Shown: in pieces, positions 10,078-18,940 of the stretch
Layout of the letters: every line of letters begins with the position of its first letter
Numbering within the stretch: position 1 is the first letter of the stretch
Source of the DNA: Acidithiobacillus montserratensis
GTDB taxonomy: Bacteria > Pseudomonadota > Gammaproteobacteria > Acidithiobacillales > Acidithiobacillaceae
Direction of reading: 5' to 3'
DNA: 64,000 nucleotides
Assembly: GCF_018853465.1 (NCBI RefSeq)
Contig: NZ_JABBOU010000014.1
Span: forward strand, 36,580-100,579
Made by a program: the position numbers and the translations under genes
Notes under the pieces: generated by a model
The model's input: only the letters and a program-made list of their open reading frames with translations
Database searches by the model: none
What the model was told of the DNA's origin: nothing

Positions 10078-11763
10078 TTAAAAATAAAATCGATAATTCA
10101 TTGAGAAAATCTGCTGATTTAATGACAGTCCGTTTCCACCTTGTCCTTGAGAAAAGTCCAGGCTGAGGCGGTCAGGCCCCAAAACTGCCGTGCTGATTCC
10201 CGCATTGAATTGATATTGAAAACCGAATCGCGAATTGTCGTAGGCGCTGATCTGCAGATTGGGGGCCCAGCCCGGATGTAGTGCTTGATTCAAAGCCCCC
10301 CACTGTAGCCGTAGGCCATAATCGGCGTAGCTTCCTGGTAATACGCTCTGTATATTGCGATCATTCGCAGCAAGTACCTGTGCCACTACGCCCTCTGGCC
10401 CGGAGCGCCGTTGTAGAGCATGGTAGTCTGCGAAGGGCCCTACACGTAATTCCCAGGGACCAAGATTAGAGCGCCAGAACGCACCTAGCTCCCCGTAGCG
10501 ATCTGTGCCCTGCTGGATGCCATCTTGCCCAAGGTATTGGGTCCAGCCTAGTGCTGCATTAGCTGTCCAGGCATGAATTGTCTGCGCTATCTGTATTTGT
10601 GCACGATTAGCCATCCCGGCGACGGCTAAAGCCGGGCTCTGAAAAGTTTGAGAATGGTAATCTAGTATCGTCGATACGTTGGTGTTATCTGTCAATTGCC
10701 AATTCAGCTCAAGCTTGCCAGTCAAGTTGTTTCGTAGCCCACGATATTCTCCAGCACTGACTTCTCCCTGCCAATGCCGGGTGCGCCAAAAAAATCCTAA
10801 ATTCGTCCGGCCTTGCATCCTTGGTGGATTGATCAGTTGTGTATTTGGGCTGGCGTTTTGCCACAAATTTTCATTTTGAAGCAATATCCCCCAAAAAGGT
10901 GAGATATGGATATGTGCGCTTAACTGTGGCCCATACAGTTGTAGCCCATTAAAACTCTGCCAACTTCCTTGAATATTCACAAAACTGGTCGTATGAGAGA
11001 GGCTGTCTATATACATGCGACGCAACTCGCGATCAAACGGGTTTATCTGCAAGGCTGTAATGGCCGAAGCCTGGGCCTGGAGAGGGCGTCCCAGATATTG
11101 ATCGGCCTGAAACATCTCCTTGGCTGGTATATCAGCAGGATGCGCAATGAGTGACTGAATGGTCTTCTTGTCACGTTTGTGCAAGGCCAGACTCAAGAGT
11201 GCCCAGGGAGGTGTCTTTGCAGGATTATTGCCAACAAGAATCTCTGCCAAGCCCCAATATCTTCGGGAGAGACTCCAGGAAATAGCAGGTAAGTAGTCCC
11301 CACGCTCTGCAGCAGTCATGAGGATGGCTCGCGTTTGATTGCCCTCCTGGGGTGAGGCGGCTATGGCCTCGGCAAGATTATGCAAGGCATCTTCCTGACT
11401 TTGAAGCCCGAGAAAAGATGTTGATGGCAAAGCAGTGGATTGTTTGGCTGAGACCGGCATGCCTGGCGCAGCCAAGGATGAGCCTTCCATTCCTACGGGA
11501 ATCGCCTCGTGTTCGAGCGCCTCTCTATCAGCCCGACGCTTTTGGTTGAGCTTTTGATCCCGCAAGATTACTTGTAAATCAGGCTTGATTTGCTTTTGCC
11601 TGGTATTGCCGTGTTGTTCTGGTATGGCCAAAGAGCCAGGTATCGGCAGGCTATTCTGGGTATCTGCGAGTGCTTCCACGCTGGACGCTAAAGCGCAGGT
11701 TGCCAATAGCCATTTGCCGAAAGCAACTATTTTAGAATAAAGAGGCCGCTGTGTCTTATTCAT
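10078..11763 (-). CDS. pelB: PelB C-terminal part: outer-membrane beta-barrel of the Pel exporter
   Basis: A protein of 561 residues with its own signal peptide (IVAFGKWLLATCALASSVEA). Residues about 120-245 look helical and TPR-like. From about 250 onward alternating strands typical of a barrel follow, for example LGFFWRTRHWQGEVSAGEY, and the protein ends in the outer-membrane C-terminal signature MNYRFYF. In Pseudomonas PelB is one chain with TPRs followed by a C-terminal porin; here the porin is a separate product. The start overlaps the stop of the upstream TPR gene by eight bases (ATGAATAA). Confidence 0.85.
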   Translation of the reverse strand: MNKTQRPLYSKIVAFGKWLLATCALASSVEALADTQNSLPIPGSLAIPEQHGNTRQKQIKPDLQVILRDQKLNQKRRADREALEHEAIPVGMEGSSLAAPGMPVSAKQSTALPSTSFLGLQSQEDALHNLAEAIAASPQEGNQTRAILMTAAERGDYLPAISWSLSRRYWGLAEILVGNNPAKTPPWALLSLALHKRDKKTIQSLIAHPADIPAKEMFQADQYLGRPLQAQASAITALQINPFDRELRRMYIDSLSHTTSFVNIQGSWQSFNGLQLYGPQLSAHIHISPFWGILLQNENLWQNASPNTQLINPPRMQGRTNLGFFWRTRHWQGEVSAGEYRGLRNNLTGKLELNWQLTDNTNVSTILDYHSQTFQSPALAVAGMANRAQIQIAQTIHAWTANAALGWTQYLGQDGIQQGTDRYGELGAFWRSNLGPWELRVGPFADYHALQRRSGPEGVVAQVLAANDRNIQSVLPGSYADYGLRLQWGALNQALHPGWAPNLQISAYDNSRFGFQYQFNAGISTAVLGPDRLSLDFSQGQGGNGLSLNQQIFSMNYRFYF

Positions 11764-13420
11764 GCGCTGCCCCCTTCTTTTGCAGAAAGCCTTGATGAAG
11801 TTGAGCCAGGCTATCTGTCATGGCCTCTTGCCGCAATGACCAGGCAATACCAGGATGACCGGTAGACTCCCAAAGAGAGGCTTTGGCGAGAAGTTGACGG
11901 CTATCCAGTTTTGACTGCTGAGTTGATTGCTCGGCGAGAAATAATGCACTGCCGTAGTGTCCCAAGCGCTCTAGTGCATTCATAGTAACGTCATTAAGCT
12001 CTGCTGATGGGTGGAGGACGTTTCCAACCAGCAAAGCCTGCAAAGCGTATGCATTACTGGAATCAACCAACATCCAGAGGAGATTGTTTTTGGCAATAGT
12101 GTCTTCTGGATTCAGGTGCAGAGCCTCTGCATATGCCCTTTCGGCTATATTATATTTTTTCAGGGCATTGGCCCATTGGCCCAAGGCTAACCAATAGGTG
12201 GCATAGGAGCGGAGTCCTTGAGGATCGTGCTCCGGTACAGATCGCAATAATTGTCCCAAAGTCTTCCATTGTTGGGCCTGTCCTGCGTAAGTCAGGCTCT
12301 CAAAATAAAAATAGGGAAGTTGATATTTTATCCAGCCGCGTTGGGCAACCGCGAGAGCTGCTTCTGGATTTTTGCTACCAACCAGCATAATCAAGCGCTG
12401 AAGATCGTATTTGCTGGCAGCATCAAGCAGGTAGAGTTTTTTTTCGGCATCCAGAGCTGCCTGGTGATCATGAAGTTCCCATGCCAGTACGGCGAGCAGA
12501 TGCCAGAATGGTACGTCATTCAAAGTCGCCTGGTCTCGTACGTGGTTCATGGCTGCAAAGGCTTCTGCGTAATTACCTTGCATCGATAACAGGCGAGCTT
12601 CTTGAATAGCAATATCAGGGGTGGCCTTAAAGTGTTTTTGAACACTTTGCAGAGCTGCCAGACTTTGTGTAATTTCGCCCCGCTGATAGCTGAGATAGGC
12701 TTTTTGCTCTAACAAAAAGCGATTCGGTCCGGTGTGTTGCAGCGACAGATTGATGTCAGAAATAGCCTTGTCCGGCTCGCTCAGTTGTCCATAAGCATAA
12801 ATCAGTGTTTTCCAGTCGGCATTACTCAGCTGCCCTGCTCTTGCCAGGGGAGAAAGTAGCTGGATAACAATATCCGGCCGGGATAGTGCAGCGGCTAATT
12901 TGACCGCCGACGCGAGAGCGCCGGGTTCTCCGTGGCGTGCTAACCAGTGCCACTGCTGTAAAACCGTTTCCCTCTGTCCAAGCCAGGTACCTACCTGAAT
13001 GAGCTTTTGGCGCCAGGAAATACTTTCTGGCATTTGCAGTACAGCGGTGTAGGCCAGACGATAAGCCTCGTTCAGCTGCCCAGATTGCAGGAACGCACTA
13101 TAGGCTAAATCGTAAAGTTCAGGAGAATAACTACCAGGAAATGGCTGAACGACCATGGGGGGCTTGTACCAGGACGGTGAAATACCACCCTGATCCAGAT
13201 ATCCCATACCCTTCCCCGATTTGATACTTTGCGCGAGACTGGCCGCAAACGCATCGGCAACCTCCTTGTGCTGAGTATATTCTGCCCGCCATTTGGCATC
13301 ATCAGCGGCCAGGCTACCGGGAGCCTTCCACCACGGCGTAGCTGTTGCCGCATCATGGGCGTAAGCTGCGGAGCCGGTAATGAGAAGAAAAATCCCGAGC
13401 AGTAGGGGTAGGTGTTTCAT
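11756..13420 (-). CDS. pelB: PelB middle part: periplasmic TPR protein
   Basis: A protein of 554 residues. The ATG at 13420 is chosen because it forms an ATGA overlap with the upstream gene and begins a good signal peptide (MKHLPLLLGIFLLITGSAAYA). The rest is a long array of TPR-like helical hairpins, for example LNEAYRLAYTAVLQMPESIS and YAEALHLNPEDTIAKNNLLW. In PelB the TPR region binds PelA and guides the polymer. With its neighbours this gene appears to replace single-chain PelB. No broken frame or degraded start suggests a pseudogene. Confidence 0.82.
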   Translation of the reverse strand: MKHLPLLLGIFLLITGSAAYAHDAATATPWWKAPGSLAADDAKWRAEYTQHKEVADAFAASLAQSIKSGKGMGYLDQGGISPSWYKPPMVVQPFPGSYSPELYDLAYSAFLQSGQLNEAYRLAYTAVLQMPESISWRQKLIQVGTWLGQRETVLQQWHWLARHGEPGALASAVKLAAALSRPDIVIQLLSPLARAGQLSNADWKTLIYAYGQLSEPDKAISDINLSLQHTGPNRFLLEQKAYLSYQRGEITQSLAALQSVQKHFKATPDIAIQEARLLSMQGNYAEAFAAMNHVRDQATLNDVPFWHLLAVLAWELHDHQAALDAEKKLYLLDAASKYDLQRLIMLVGSKNPEAALAVAQRGWIKYQLPYFYFESLTYAGQAQQWKTLGQLLRSVPEHDPQGLRSYATYWLALGQWANALKKYNIAERAYAEALHLNPEDTIAKNNLLWMLVDSSNAYALQALLVGNVLHPSAELNDVTMNALERLGHYGSALFLAEQSTQQSKLDSRQLLAKASLWESTGHPGIAWSLRQEAMTDSLAQLHQGFLQKKGAAHE

Positions 13421-14262
13421 GGGTGATGAGCCCGCTCTGGTTTTTCTAGCTCTGCTTTTAGCCATTGTGCGGCCAGCTTGGGTTGTCCGGCGGATATGGC
13501 CAGGCGGGCCATGATTAGAACAATATAGCGTTCCTTGGCAATGCCGGGGAGCCGGGATAAGGTTTTTTCCCCTTGGGACAGCGCGAGCTTAGCGCCGCCT
13601 CCTCCTTCAATCAGAGTAAGACCACGGATGAAGTAGTCTTTCTGCAGTGACGCTTGATCGCTGTGCAGGGCCATTTGCAGCAGGAGTTGTCCAGCTTTGA
13701 CACTTTTGCCATTAGCTGTCCATGCTGCAGCTGCTGCGTGCATGGCATGAACGGCAGCTGCAGGATTTTCCCGGGCTACCGCTAGCCAGGCTTCTGCACT
13801 TTGATCATATGCCCCAATTCGCAGGGCATCGTTGGCAAATTGTGCATAATCGTCGGCAGACCAGCCACCCTCCTTGAGTAATTGATCCAAATAAAGGACG
13901 AGTGCTGCCTGGGCCTTTTTTCTGGTGAGAGAGTGAGGTGACTGAGCCATGGCATGCGTCCAGTCTATCTTCCATTGCATGCGTTGCGCCTGCCTATATA
14001 CCGGATCTTGAGGATTACCGAGAATAGGTTGCAGCTGTTTACTTGCGGCCATGTATTGACCACTTCTCAATAGAAGCTCAGCACTCTGGATGCGTGCTAT
14101 ACCGTTTGCCGATGAGTTCTGAAAATTCAGTCGCCCATGCCATCCATAACTCCAGGCGATGGCCGCAATCACCATCAGTATCGTGGCTACAAAAATCCAT
14201 ATACTCGCTGGTCGCAGTACTGGTTGCGGGGCCGACTGGGATTTATGGAGTGCAGGTGACAT
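13417..14262 (-). CDS. pelB: PelB N-terminal part: membrane-anchored TPR protein
   Basis: About 281 residues. One membrane helix lies at about residues 17-37 (ASIWIFVATILMVIAAIAW), followed by helical repeats (IQSAELLLRSGQYMAASKQL, IGAYDQSAEAWLAVARENPA). The topology fits the N-terminus of Pseudomonas PelB, which has an inner-membrane anchor before the TPRs, but the sequence is weakly conserved. The ATG at 14262 is preferred over one at 14328 since it leaves a 20-base overlap with pelA instead of 86; no strong ribosome site is visible at either. Alternative: an unrelated TPR accessory protein of the operon. Confidence 0.7.
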   Translation of the reverse strand: MSPALHKSQSAPQPVLRPASIWIFVATILMVIAAIAWSYGWHGRLNFQNSSANGIARIQSAELLLRSGQYMAASKQLQPILGNPQDPVYRQAQRMQWKIDWTHAMAQSPHSLTRKKAQAALVLYLDQLLKEGGWSADDYAQFANDALRIGAYDQSAEAWLAVARENPAAAVHAMHAAAAAWTANGKSVKAGQLLLQMALHSDQASLQKDYFIRGLTLIEGGGGAKLALSQGEKTLSRLPGIAKERYIVLIMARLAISAGQPKLAAQWLKAELEKPERAHHP

Positions 14263-17005
14263 GCAGAGTAACAGTTTCGGCCGGGCTTTGGAGTCGTTCG
14301 CTGGCTGGAATGTTTGCTGACTGGCCATTCATATTGGCACGACAATTACGGGCATTACCCAATTGTATCTGTACGGGAACAAATCCCTCTAGTTTGGCGA
14401 TAAATCCGTTATTCTCAGAAGTGAATCCGGAGATGGGCGCATTAGCGCTGATAATATAGGGAACAGACTTGGGGTGCTTGCTGAGCGATAAATAAACGGA
14501 TGGAGCTCCGTCCATATGCACATAGAGGTTACCGTTGGGACTCTGATTATATCCTGCTATTCCTTGGCTTTCGGCAATGTCAGGAACTCCGAGGCTGGTC
14601 GGCATCCGCAGCTCCCGGAGGTCATCAGCTCCGCCAACCCAGAAACCGTGTCCCTCGCGAGCGAGGTGAATCGTGTAAAAATTGTTGGCTATATGTCCAT
14701 AGTCGGCCACATAAATAGGGGTGATGGACTGTGTCAGCACCCAATTATAAACCTTATCCACGGCTGAAATGGAGGCCAGTTTAGTGGCGGTGTACCAATG
14801 AGTATATATGTCGATAGGTTTAAGTCGATGCGGCTTGTTGGTCATTTCAAAAGTCTGAATGACATTTTCATAGCCCCAGTAGGGCCCGCGCCATTGATTG
14901 GTAAAGTAATCTTCATTCGCATCAGGCGCAAAAACCTGCAGCCATTTGCCCCGGAAAATACCGATAGGCGGGACCGCCGTAATACTGGGATTTTTTTTGC
15001 TGATGGCGCTTTCGCCGCCGTTGATATTCATGAGCCCAGCCTTATAGGCAAGACCGACCACCTGAGCATCGGGTTCGCAATCGCCTGACCACTGATCAAT
15101 CACCACCTTTTTGTCCGGTGGGGCCAGGTGTTTGTCAATCCATTTGGCGGCACCAACAGCTTCCATATAAGGGCTGAATTTGTAACCCGGTACCGGCAAA
15201 TTAATACCGGGATAATCCTTGCCGGCCTCAATAGCGGGCCAGTCGAAGGGGTGAGACCACATGTGTGAACCAATTTCCACATAAGGCAGCCGGAATACCT
15301 CCCGAGCCACTTTTGTGCCTAAAGGCGCCAGGGCGGGGTATAAGCCACGATCACCCGGCAACAAATCACCCACGATGATAGAGCCGGTAAAGGGTAACTT
15401 ATATTTCTCCAGGATCCGATGCATGTAGACCTCCCCGGCAATGTGGTAGGGGGGGAATTGCGCGCGGCTGACAAATCCATCGCCATCCGTGTGTGCCATA
15501 AACAATCTGCGTCCGCTTTCTGTAGTGGTATCGGGAACGGGCATATCCGGTAAACGAAAAGCATCAGCATATAGCTGGAAGGGATTTATCAGCCAACGGG
15601 TATCTTTGTTGGGCAGGGTAGTGAGGAGATAGGGCGAGAGCACATAGCCTCCCCATGGGGTGATGGCTGCGGCATCTTCGTTCTGACCTTCAGGACTTTT
15701 CAGGGTAAGCCACACCTGACTGCCCGAAGGGGCGGTGATTTGCAAAAAATCTCTGGGATTCGCCGTAATGGGCATCTCATAACTCATGTTTTTGTTTTGA
15801 GCAGTAATACTCAATGCACTGATATTGTGGCTAGACGGTTTATTCATGCCTAAATCCATATAGGTTTTATCGTCCAGGGCATCTTGAAAATCGCCGATCA
15901 ATAAAATTGGAATGCCGGCTGATTTGGCCTCATCCAGCCAGTGAGATATGGCAGCTACATCTTTGACGGGTTCACCATCGCTCCAGAGGATGACTCCAGC
16001 ATATTCTCCGGGGCGAGGGGTGTTGGGTAGTTCCTCGGAGAGACGTCTAAATTGCGGAACATATCCGAGGTACTCAAGAGGCATGGCACCATTGGCAAAG
16101 GCAGAACTATCCTGTTGTGGATCAGTACTATTATACAAAATAAGTACATGGCGAGGCATAGGTTCCCGCAGGCCAGCACCCACAGCAGTTAAACCGGCAT
16201 TGGTAACATAAGGCACAAAACCCAGGGATTGAATTTTTTGGGCATCTTTCCACCAGCCCTGACGATTCAGTTGTGGCGGCATATAGTCAATGACAATAGC
16301 GGGCAGTCCATACGCCTGGACTTTCTTGAGTTCGGTAATCAGCTCTTTCTGATCAGATTCAGGAACAGATGAATAGCTTCTTTTTCCCTGATTCCACTGT
16401 TTGAATAATGACTCTGCGACTACGCCGACAAGGTCTTTATGGATTTCTGGAAGTACGGAAAAGCCACGATTGGCGATAAGCTGGGCATCGGGATGAGCAG
16501 TTTTTATAGCTTGAATAAGTTGCACTAATCCATTTTCTTGCGCTTTCTGAGCGGCGACACTTTTGTCAACCAGTTTGAATGAATCCAGAGTGTCCATGAA
16601 AAAGGCGTGATAACCTTGCTGCCAGAGAGGGGCTATTACTTGCTGTAGCAAATAGTTTCGACAGTCAGCATGAGCGAGATTGATGATTTTTCCTCCCCAG
16701 ACCGCATTGTTACCCATCGCGCAATTTTCTGGAAGATTTTGGTAGCGGGCATCTCCCGGAGTGGTTTCCCCGATACTGACATAAGCAAAAATCCGTTGAT
16801 TTTGATCAAAGTCACTCGGTAGTCGCTGATTGCCGGGGTTTACCACAACCCATTTGAAGTCTTGAAATGATTCTGGGGTAGAACCAGAACCATAGTAGAA
16901 ACCAACGCTGGGTAGTGTACTGGCTAAGGCAGACCAAGGCAAAAATGCCAAACATAAAAGTAAGGTGCGGGATTTCGCCCGTAAAAATGCACTGAATTCA
17001 CACAT
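14243..17005 (-). CDS. pelA: Pel hydrolase/deacetylase PelA
   Basis: A protein of 920 residues, close to Pseudomonas PelA. A signal peptide (residues 1-28) is followed by a GH114 alpha-1,4-galactosaminidase-type domain (about 30-290, FYYGSGSTPESFQDFKWVVV, and TLDSF with a likely catalytic Asp). A middle Rossmann-like region comes next, then a carbohydrate-esterase domain with metal-site motifs HTDGD (about residue 503) and SHMWSHPF (about residue 582). PelA deacetylates Pel in the periplasm and can cleave it. It is the first gene of the operon. The in-frame TGA just upstream limits the start to this ATG or later ones; its own ribosome site is weak (see the six-codon leader). Confidence 0.95.
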   Translation of the reverse strand: MCEFSAFLRAKSRTLLLCLAFLPWSALASTLPSVGFYYGSGSTPESFQDFKWVVVNPGNQRLPSDFDQNQRIFAYVSIGETTPGDARYQNLPENCAMGNNAVWGGKIINLAHADCRNYLLQQVIAPLWQQGYHAFFMDTLDSFKLVDKSVAAQKAQENGLVQLIQAIKTAHPDAQLIANRGFSVLPEIHKDLVGVVAESLFKQWNQGKRSYSSVPESDQKELITELKKVQAYGLPAIVIDYMPPQLNRQGWWKDAQKIQSLGFVPYVTNAGLTAVGAGLREPMPRHVLILYNSTDPQQDSSAFANGAMPLEYLGYVPQFRRLSEELPNTPRPGEYAGVILWSDGEPVKDVAAISHWLDEAKSAGIPILLIGDFQDALDDKTYMDLGMNKPSSHNISALSITAQNKNMSYEMPITANPRDFLQITAPSGSQVWLTLKSPEGQNEDAAAITPWGGYVLSPYLLTTLPNKDTRWLINPFQLYADAFRLPDMPVPDTTTESGRRLFMAHTDGDGFVSRAQFPPYHIAGEVYMHRILEKYKLPFTGSIIVGDLLPGDRGLYPALAPLGTKVAREVFRLPYVEIGSHMWSHPFDWPAIEAGKDYPGINLPVPGYKFSPYMEAVGAAKWIDKHLAPPDKKVVIDQWSGDCEPDAQVVGLAYKAGLMNINGGESAISKKNPSITAVPPIGIFRGKWLQVFAPDANEDYFTNQWRGPYWGYENVIQTFEMTNKPHRLKPIDIYTHWYTATKLASISAVDKVYNWVLTQSITPIYVADYGHIANNFYTIHLAREGHGFWVGGADDLRELRMPTSLGVPDIAESQGIAGYNQSPNGNLYVHMDGAPSVYLSLSKHPKSVPYIISANAPISGFTSENNGFIAKLEGFVPVQIQLGNARNCRANMNGQSANIPASERLQSPAETVTLHVTCTP

Positions 17006-17018
17006 GATGTTCGCTCAT
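16998..17018 (-). promoter_or_regulatory. Six-codon leader frame overlapping the pelA start
   Basis: A strong GGAG (plus 17024-17027) sits five bases before an ATG at 17018 that opens a six-codon frame. Its TGA (17000-16998) overlaps the pelA start codon region (17005-17003). The GGAG is 18 bases from the pelA ATG, too far for direct use. Ribosomes may reach pelA by reinitiation after the leader. This is inference; the short frame could be accidental. Confidence 0.35.
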
Positions 17019-17131
17019 GATCACTCCGTTCTGCATTTGAGAATAACATAAAAGCCAAAGCAGAACAGGAGCTATTCAGGTCATCATAACTTTCTATAAT
17101 CTAATGTAAGCATGTGAATAAATAGTAAGGA

Positions 17132-17149
17132 TGATAATAATTTTTATCA
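17132..17149. promoter_or_regulatory. AT-rich palindrome upstream of pelA
   Basis: TGATAA, six bases, TTATCA: a perfect six-base inverted repeat about 130 bases upstream of pelA. The half-sites resemble Fur-box units, but the spacing is three bases longer than the usual 7-1-7 Fur pattern. It may be an operator; the binding protein is unknown. The rest of the 192-base gap is AT-rich with no clear consensus promoter. Confidence 0.3.
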
Positions 17150-17197
17150 GAGTGCAGGGGCAATTTTAGAGTATTTCCAAGAGATTTGCTTAAGCCT

Positions 17198-17935
17198 TCA
17201 ACGCTGTAAAAACCCCTTTTGACGCAAAAATTCGGCCATGTGCGGGCGGGCCTCGCGCCCCGCAAGGCTGGCCACCTCTTGGCTCCAGCTGCTGGTTTTC
17301 TGGCCGGTAGAGCGGGTCTGGTAGTATGCTTTCATGGTGTGGTCATACTGAGCGATGAGTGCTGCATCCCGGTTTTCATCAAAACGATTTTCCTGTAGAA
17401 CGGCTGCCAATGGCAGGCGAGGCTTGACTTCCACTTCCTGGGCGGGATAACCGAGACACAAGCCAAAGAGCGGATAAACCTGCTGCGGTAATCCTAACAA
17501 TGTGCTGATCTCGGCAGGATGGTTGCGCACGGCCCCGATATAACAGGCACCCAAGCCTTGAGATTCTGCTGCTACGGTACAGTTTTGTGCACACAAAGCT
17601 GTATCTACTGTAGCAATCAGAAAATGCTCGGTCATGCCAGCAACAAAGGGCGGGCCGACTTCATCACAAACCTCCTGGGCCCGCCGCAGGTCCGCACAAA
17701 AGACCAGAAAAACCGGCGCTTCCAGGACGTACGCCTGTTGCCCTGCCAGTGTGGACAGTTGTTTACGCAAATCCTGGTCCGTGATTTGAATGATGCGATA
17801 GGCTTGTAGATTGCTCGAACTTGAAGCCTGCTGTCCACAGCGAACAATATTTTCGAGAAGACCCTCTGGCAAAGGGTCGGAACGAAACTGGCGAATCGAA
17901 CGATGGGACTGCAAGAGTGGAAGAACATCGGTCAT
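17198..17935 (-). CDS. NfsA-type NAD(P)H nitroreductase
   Basis: A protein of 245 residues. It starts with the FMN-binding segment SHRSIRQFRSDPLPEG, has SSSSNLQAYRII, and later GLGACYIGAVRNHP and LCLGYPAQEVEVKPRLP, the pattern of oxygen-insensitive NfsA/FRP nitroreductases. These flavoproteins reduce nitroaromatics, quinones and related electrophiles by two-electron steps using NADPH. It begins 46 bases after the SDR gene on the same strand and is probably cotranscribed with it from the promoter at 18804-18832. Confidence 0.88.
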   Translation of the reverse strand: MTDVLPLLQSHRSIRQFRSDPLPEGLLENIVRCGQQASSSSNLQAYRIIQITDQDLRKQLSTLAGQQAYVLEAPVFLVFCADLRRAQEVCDEVGPPFVAGMTEHFLIATVDTALCAQNCTVAAESQGLGACYIGAVRNHPAEISTLLGLPQQVYPLFGLCLGYPAQEVEVKPRLPLAAVLQENRFDENRDAALIAQYDHTMKAYYQTRSTGQKTSSWSQEVASLAGREARPHMAEFLRQKGFLQR

Positions 17936-17981
17936 GAGTCAGCTCCTGGATGTATGGTTTCGGAAAGAGGGATGGCCCCGC

Positions 17982-18716
17982 TCAGGGCACAATCTGCTTG
18001 ACGGGGCGCACCAAAATTTCTTCAACCAGAACATGCGCCGGCTGGGCAAAGCTATATACCAGCGCCTGAGCAACATCTTCAGGATGCAGGGCTTCCAGTG
18101 ATTGTCGTCTTTCACGCATGCTTTCTTCGGGAACATTAAACCCCCATTCGGTCCAGACCGCGCCGGGCTCAATTAATGCCACACGAATGCCCTCGGGTCC
18201 CAACTCCTTGCGCAAGGCATCGTGAAATCCCACCACCGCAAATTTTGTTGCATTATAAACGGACCAGCCGGGTAGGCCATACTGCCCGCCGACACTGGAA
18301 ACCGTTGAGATCATTGCGCCAGGCCGCCCTCTCATCAGGGGAATGGCAGCATGAGTACAACGCAGAACGCCATACAAATTGGCTTCGATCATTTCTTCCC
18401 ATTCCGAGGCCTTACTGTCTACAAAGGGCGCGTTGTAACCCAGCCCCGCATTGTTGAAAAGTAGATCGATTCCTTGATATTGATTGCCAATGACTTCAAA
18501 AAGATGACGGACCTCTTCAGGATTCCGCAAATCAGCCGGAAAAACATAGGCTGATGCACCTATTTCCTGCGCTAATTTCTCCAGACGCTCTTTTCGCCGC
18601 GCTACCAATATCACTTTCATGCCTTCTGCCGCGAGCAGGCGGGCGCTAGCCTCGCCAATACCACTGGAAGCTCCCGTGATGACTGCGACTTTATGGGTTA
18701 GATCCTGCATTTTCAT
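17982..18716 (-). CDS. Short-chain dehydrogenase/reductase
   Basis: About 244 residues, a classical SDR. It has the cofactor motif TGASSGIG near residue 14, NNAG in the middle, and catalytic Ser and Tyr-x3-Lys (VSSVGGQYGLPGWSVYNATK). The Arg/Lys-rich ARRKERL after strand 2 suggests NADP preference, close to YdfG/serine dehydrogenase-like SDRs. The ATG at 18716 is chosen because GAGG lies eight bases upstream; a longer frame from 18746 lacks one. The nitroreductase gene follows it. The promoter shares a conserved operator-like block with the 2113-2994 gene. Confidence 0.87.
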   Translation of the reverse strand: MKMQDLTHKVAVITGASSGIGEASARLLAAEGMKVILVARRKERLEKLAQEIGASAYVFPADLRNPEEVRHLFEVIGNQYQGIDLLFNNAGLGYNAPFVDSKASEWEEMIEANLYGVLRCTHAAIPLMRGRPGAMISTVSSVGGQYGLPGWSVYNATKFAVVGFHDALRKELGPEGIRVALIEPGAVWTEWGFNVPEESMRERRQSLEALHPEDVAQALVYSFAQPAHVLVEEILVRPVKQIVP

Positions 18717-18783
18717 GGAGATTACCTCGTAAAATGAGCAGGGCAAGCAAGATTTTTGCTATCACTTACCCTATGGGCGTAGA

Positions 18784-18832
18784 ATACCGGCCAGTTGGTA
18801 TTCAACTTAGTCAACGCGGAGCTTTACGTCAA
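18784..18832 (-). promoter_or_regulatory. Promoter with downstream candidate operator for SDR-nitroreductase
   Basis: Minus strand: TTGACG (18832-18827), 17-base spacer, TAAGTT (18809-18804), then ACCAACTGGCCGGT. The copy at 3022-3070 has the same hexamers, spacer length and operator position. Here the operator is also flanked by a perfect seven-base inverted repeat, GAATACC and GGTATTC (18782-18803 region). It lies between the SDR and the divergent aldo/keto reductase, so both could be affected. Confidence 0.55.
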
Positions 18833-18940
18833 GACATAAGTGGATGCACGCTAAAATTCATGTCAAACACACCAATAGATAACCCCCATGATCTGGAATC
18901 AGAATATGGGAAGCATCGCTAACTGAACAAGGAGATCATC

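Noticed and set aside
10078..14262. pelB as a frameshifted pseudogene
   Set aside because: Each part has its own start, signal peptide or anchor and ordered overlaps, and no degraded sequence lies between them.
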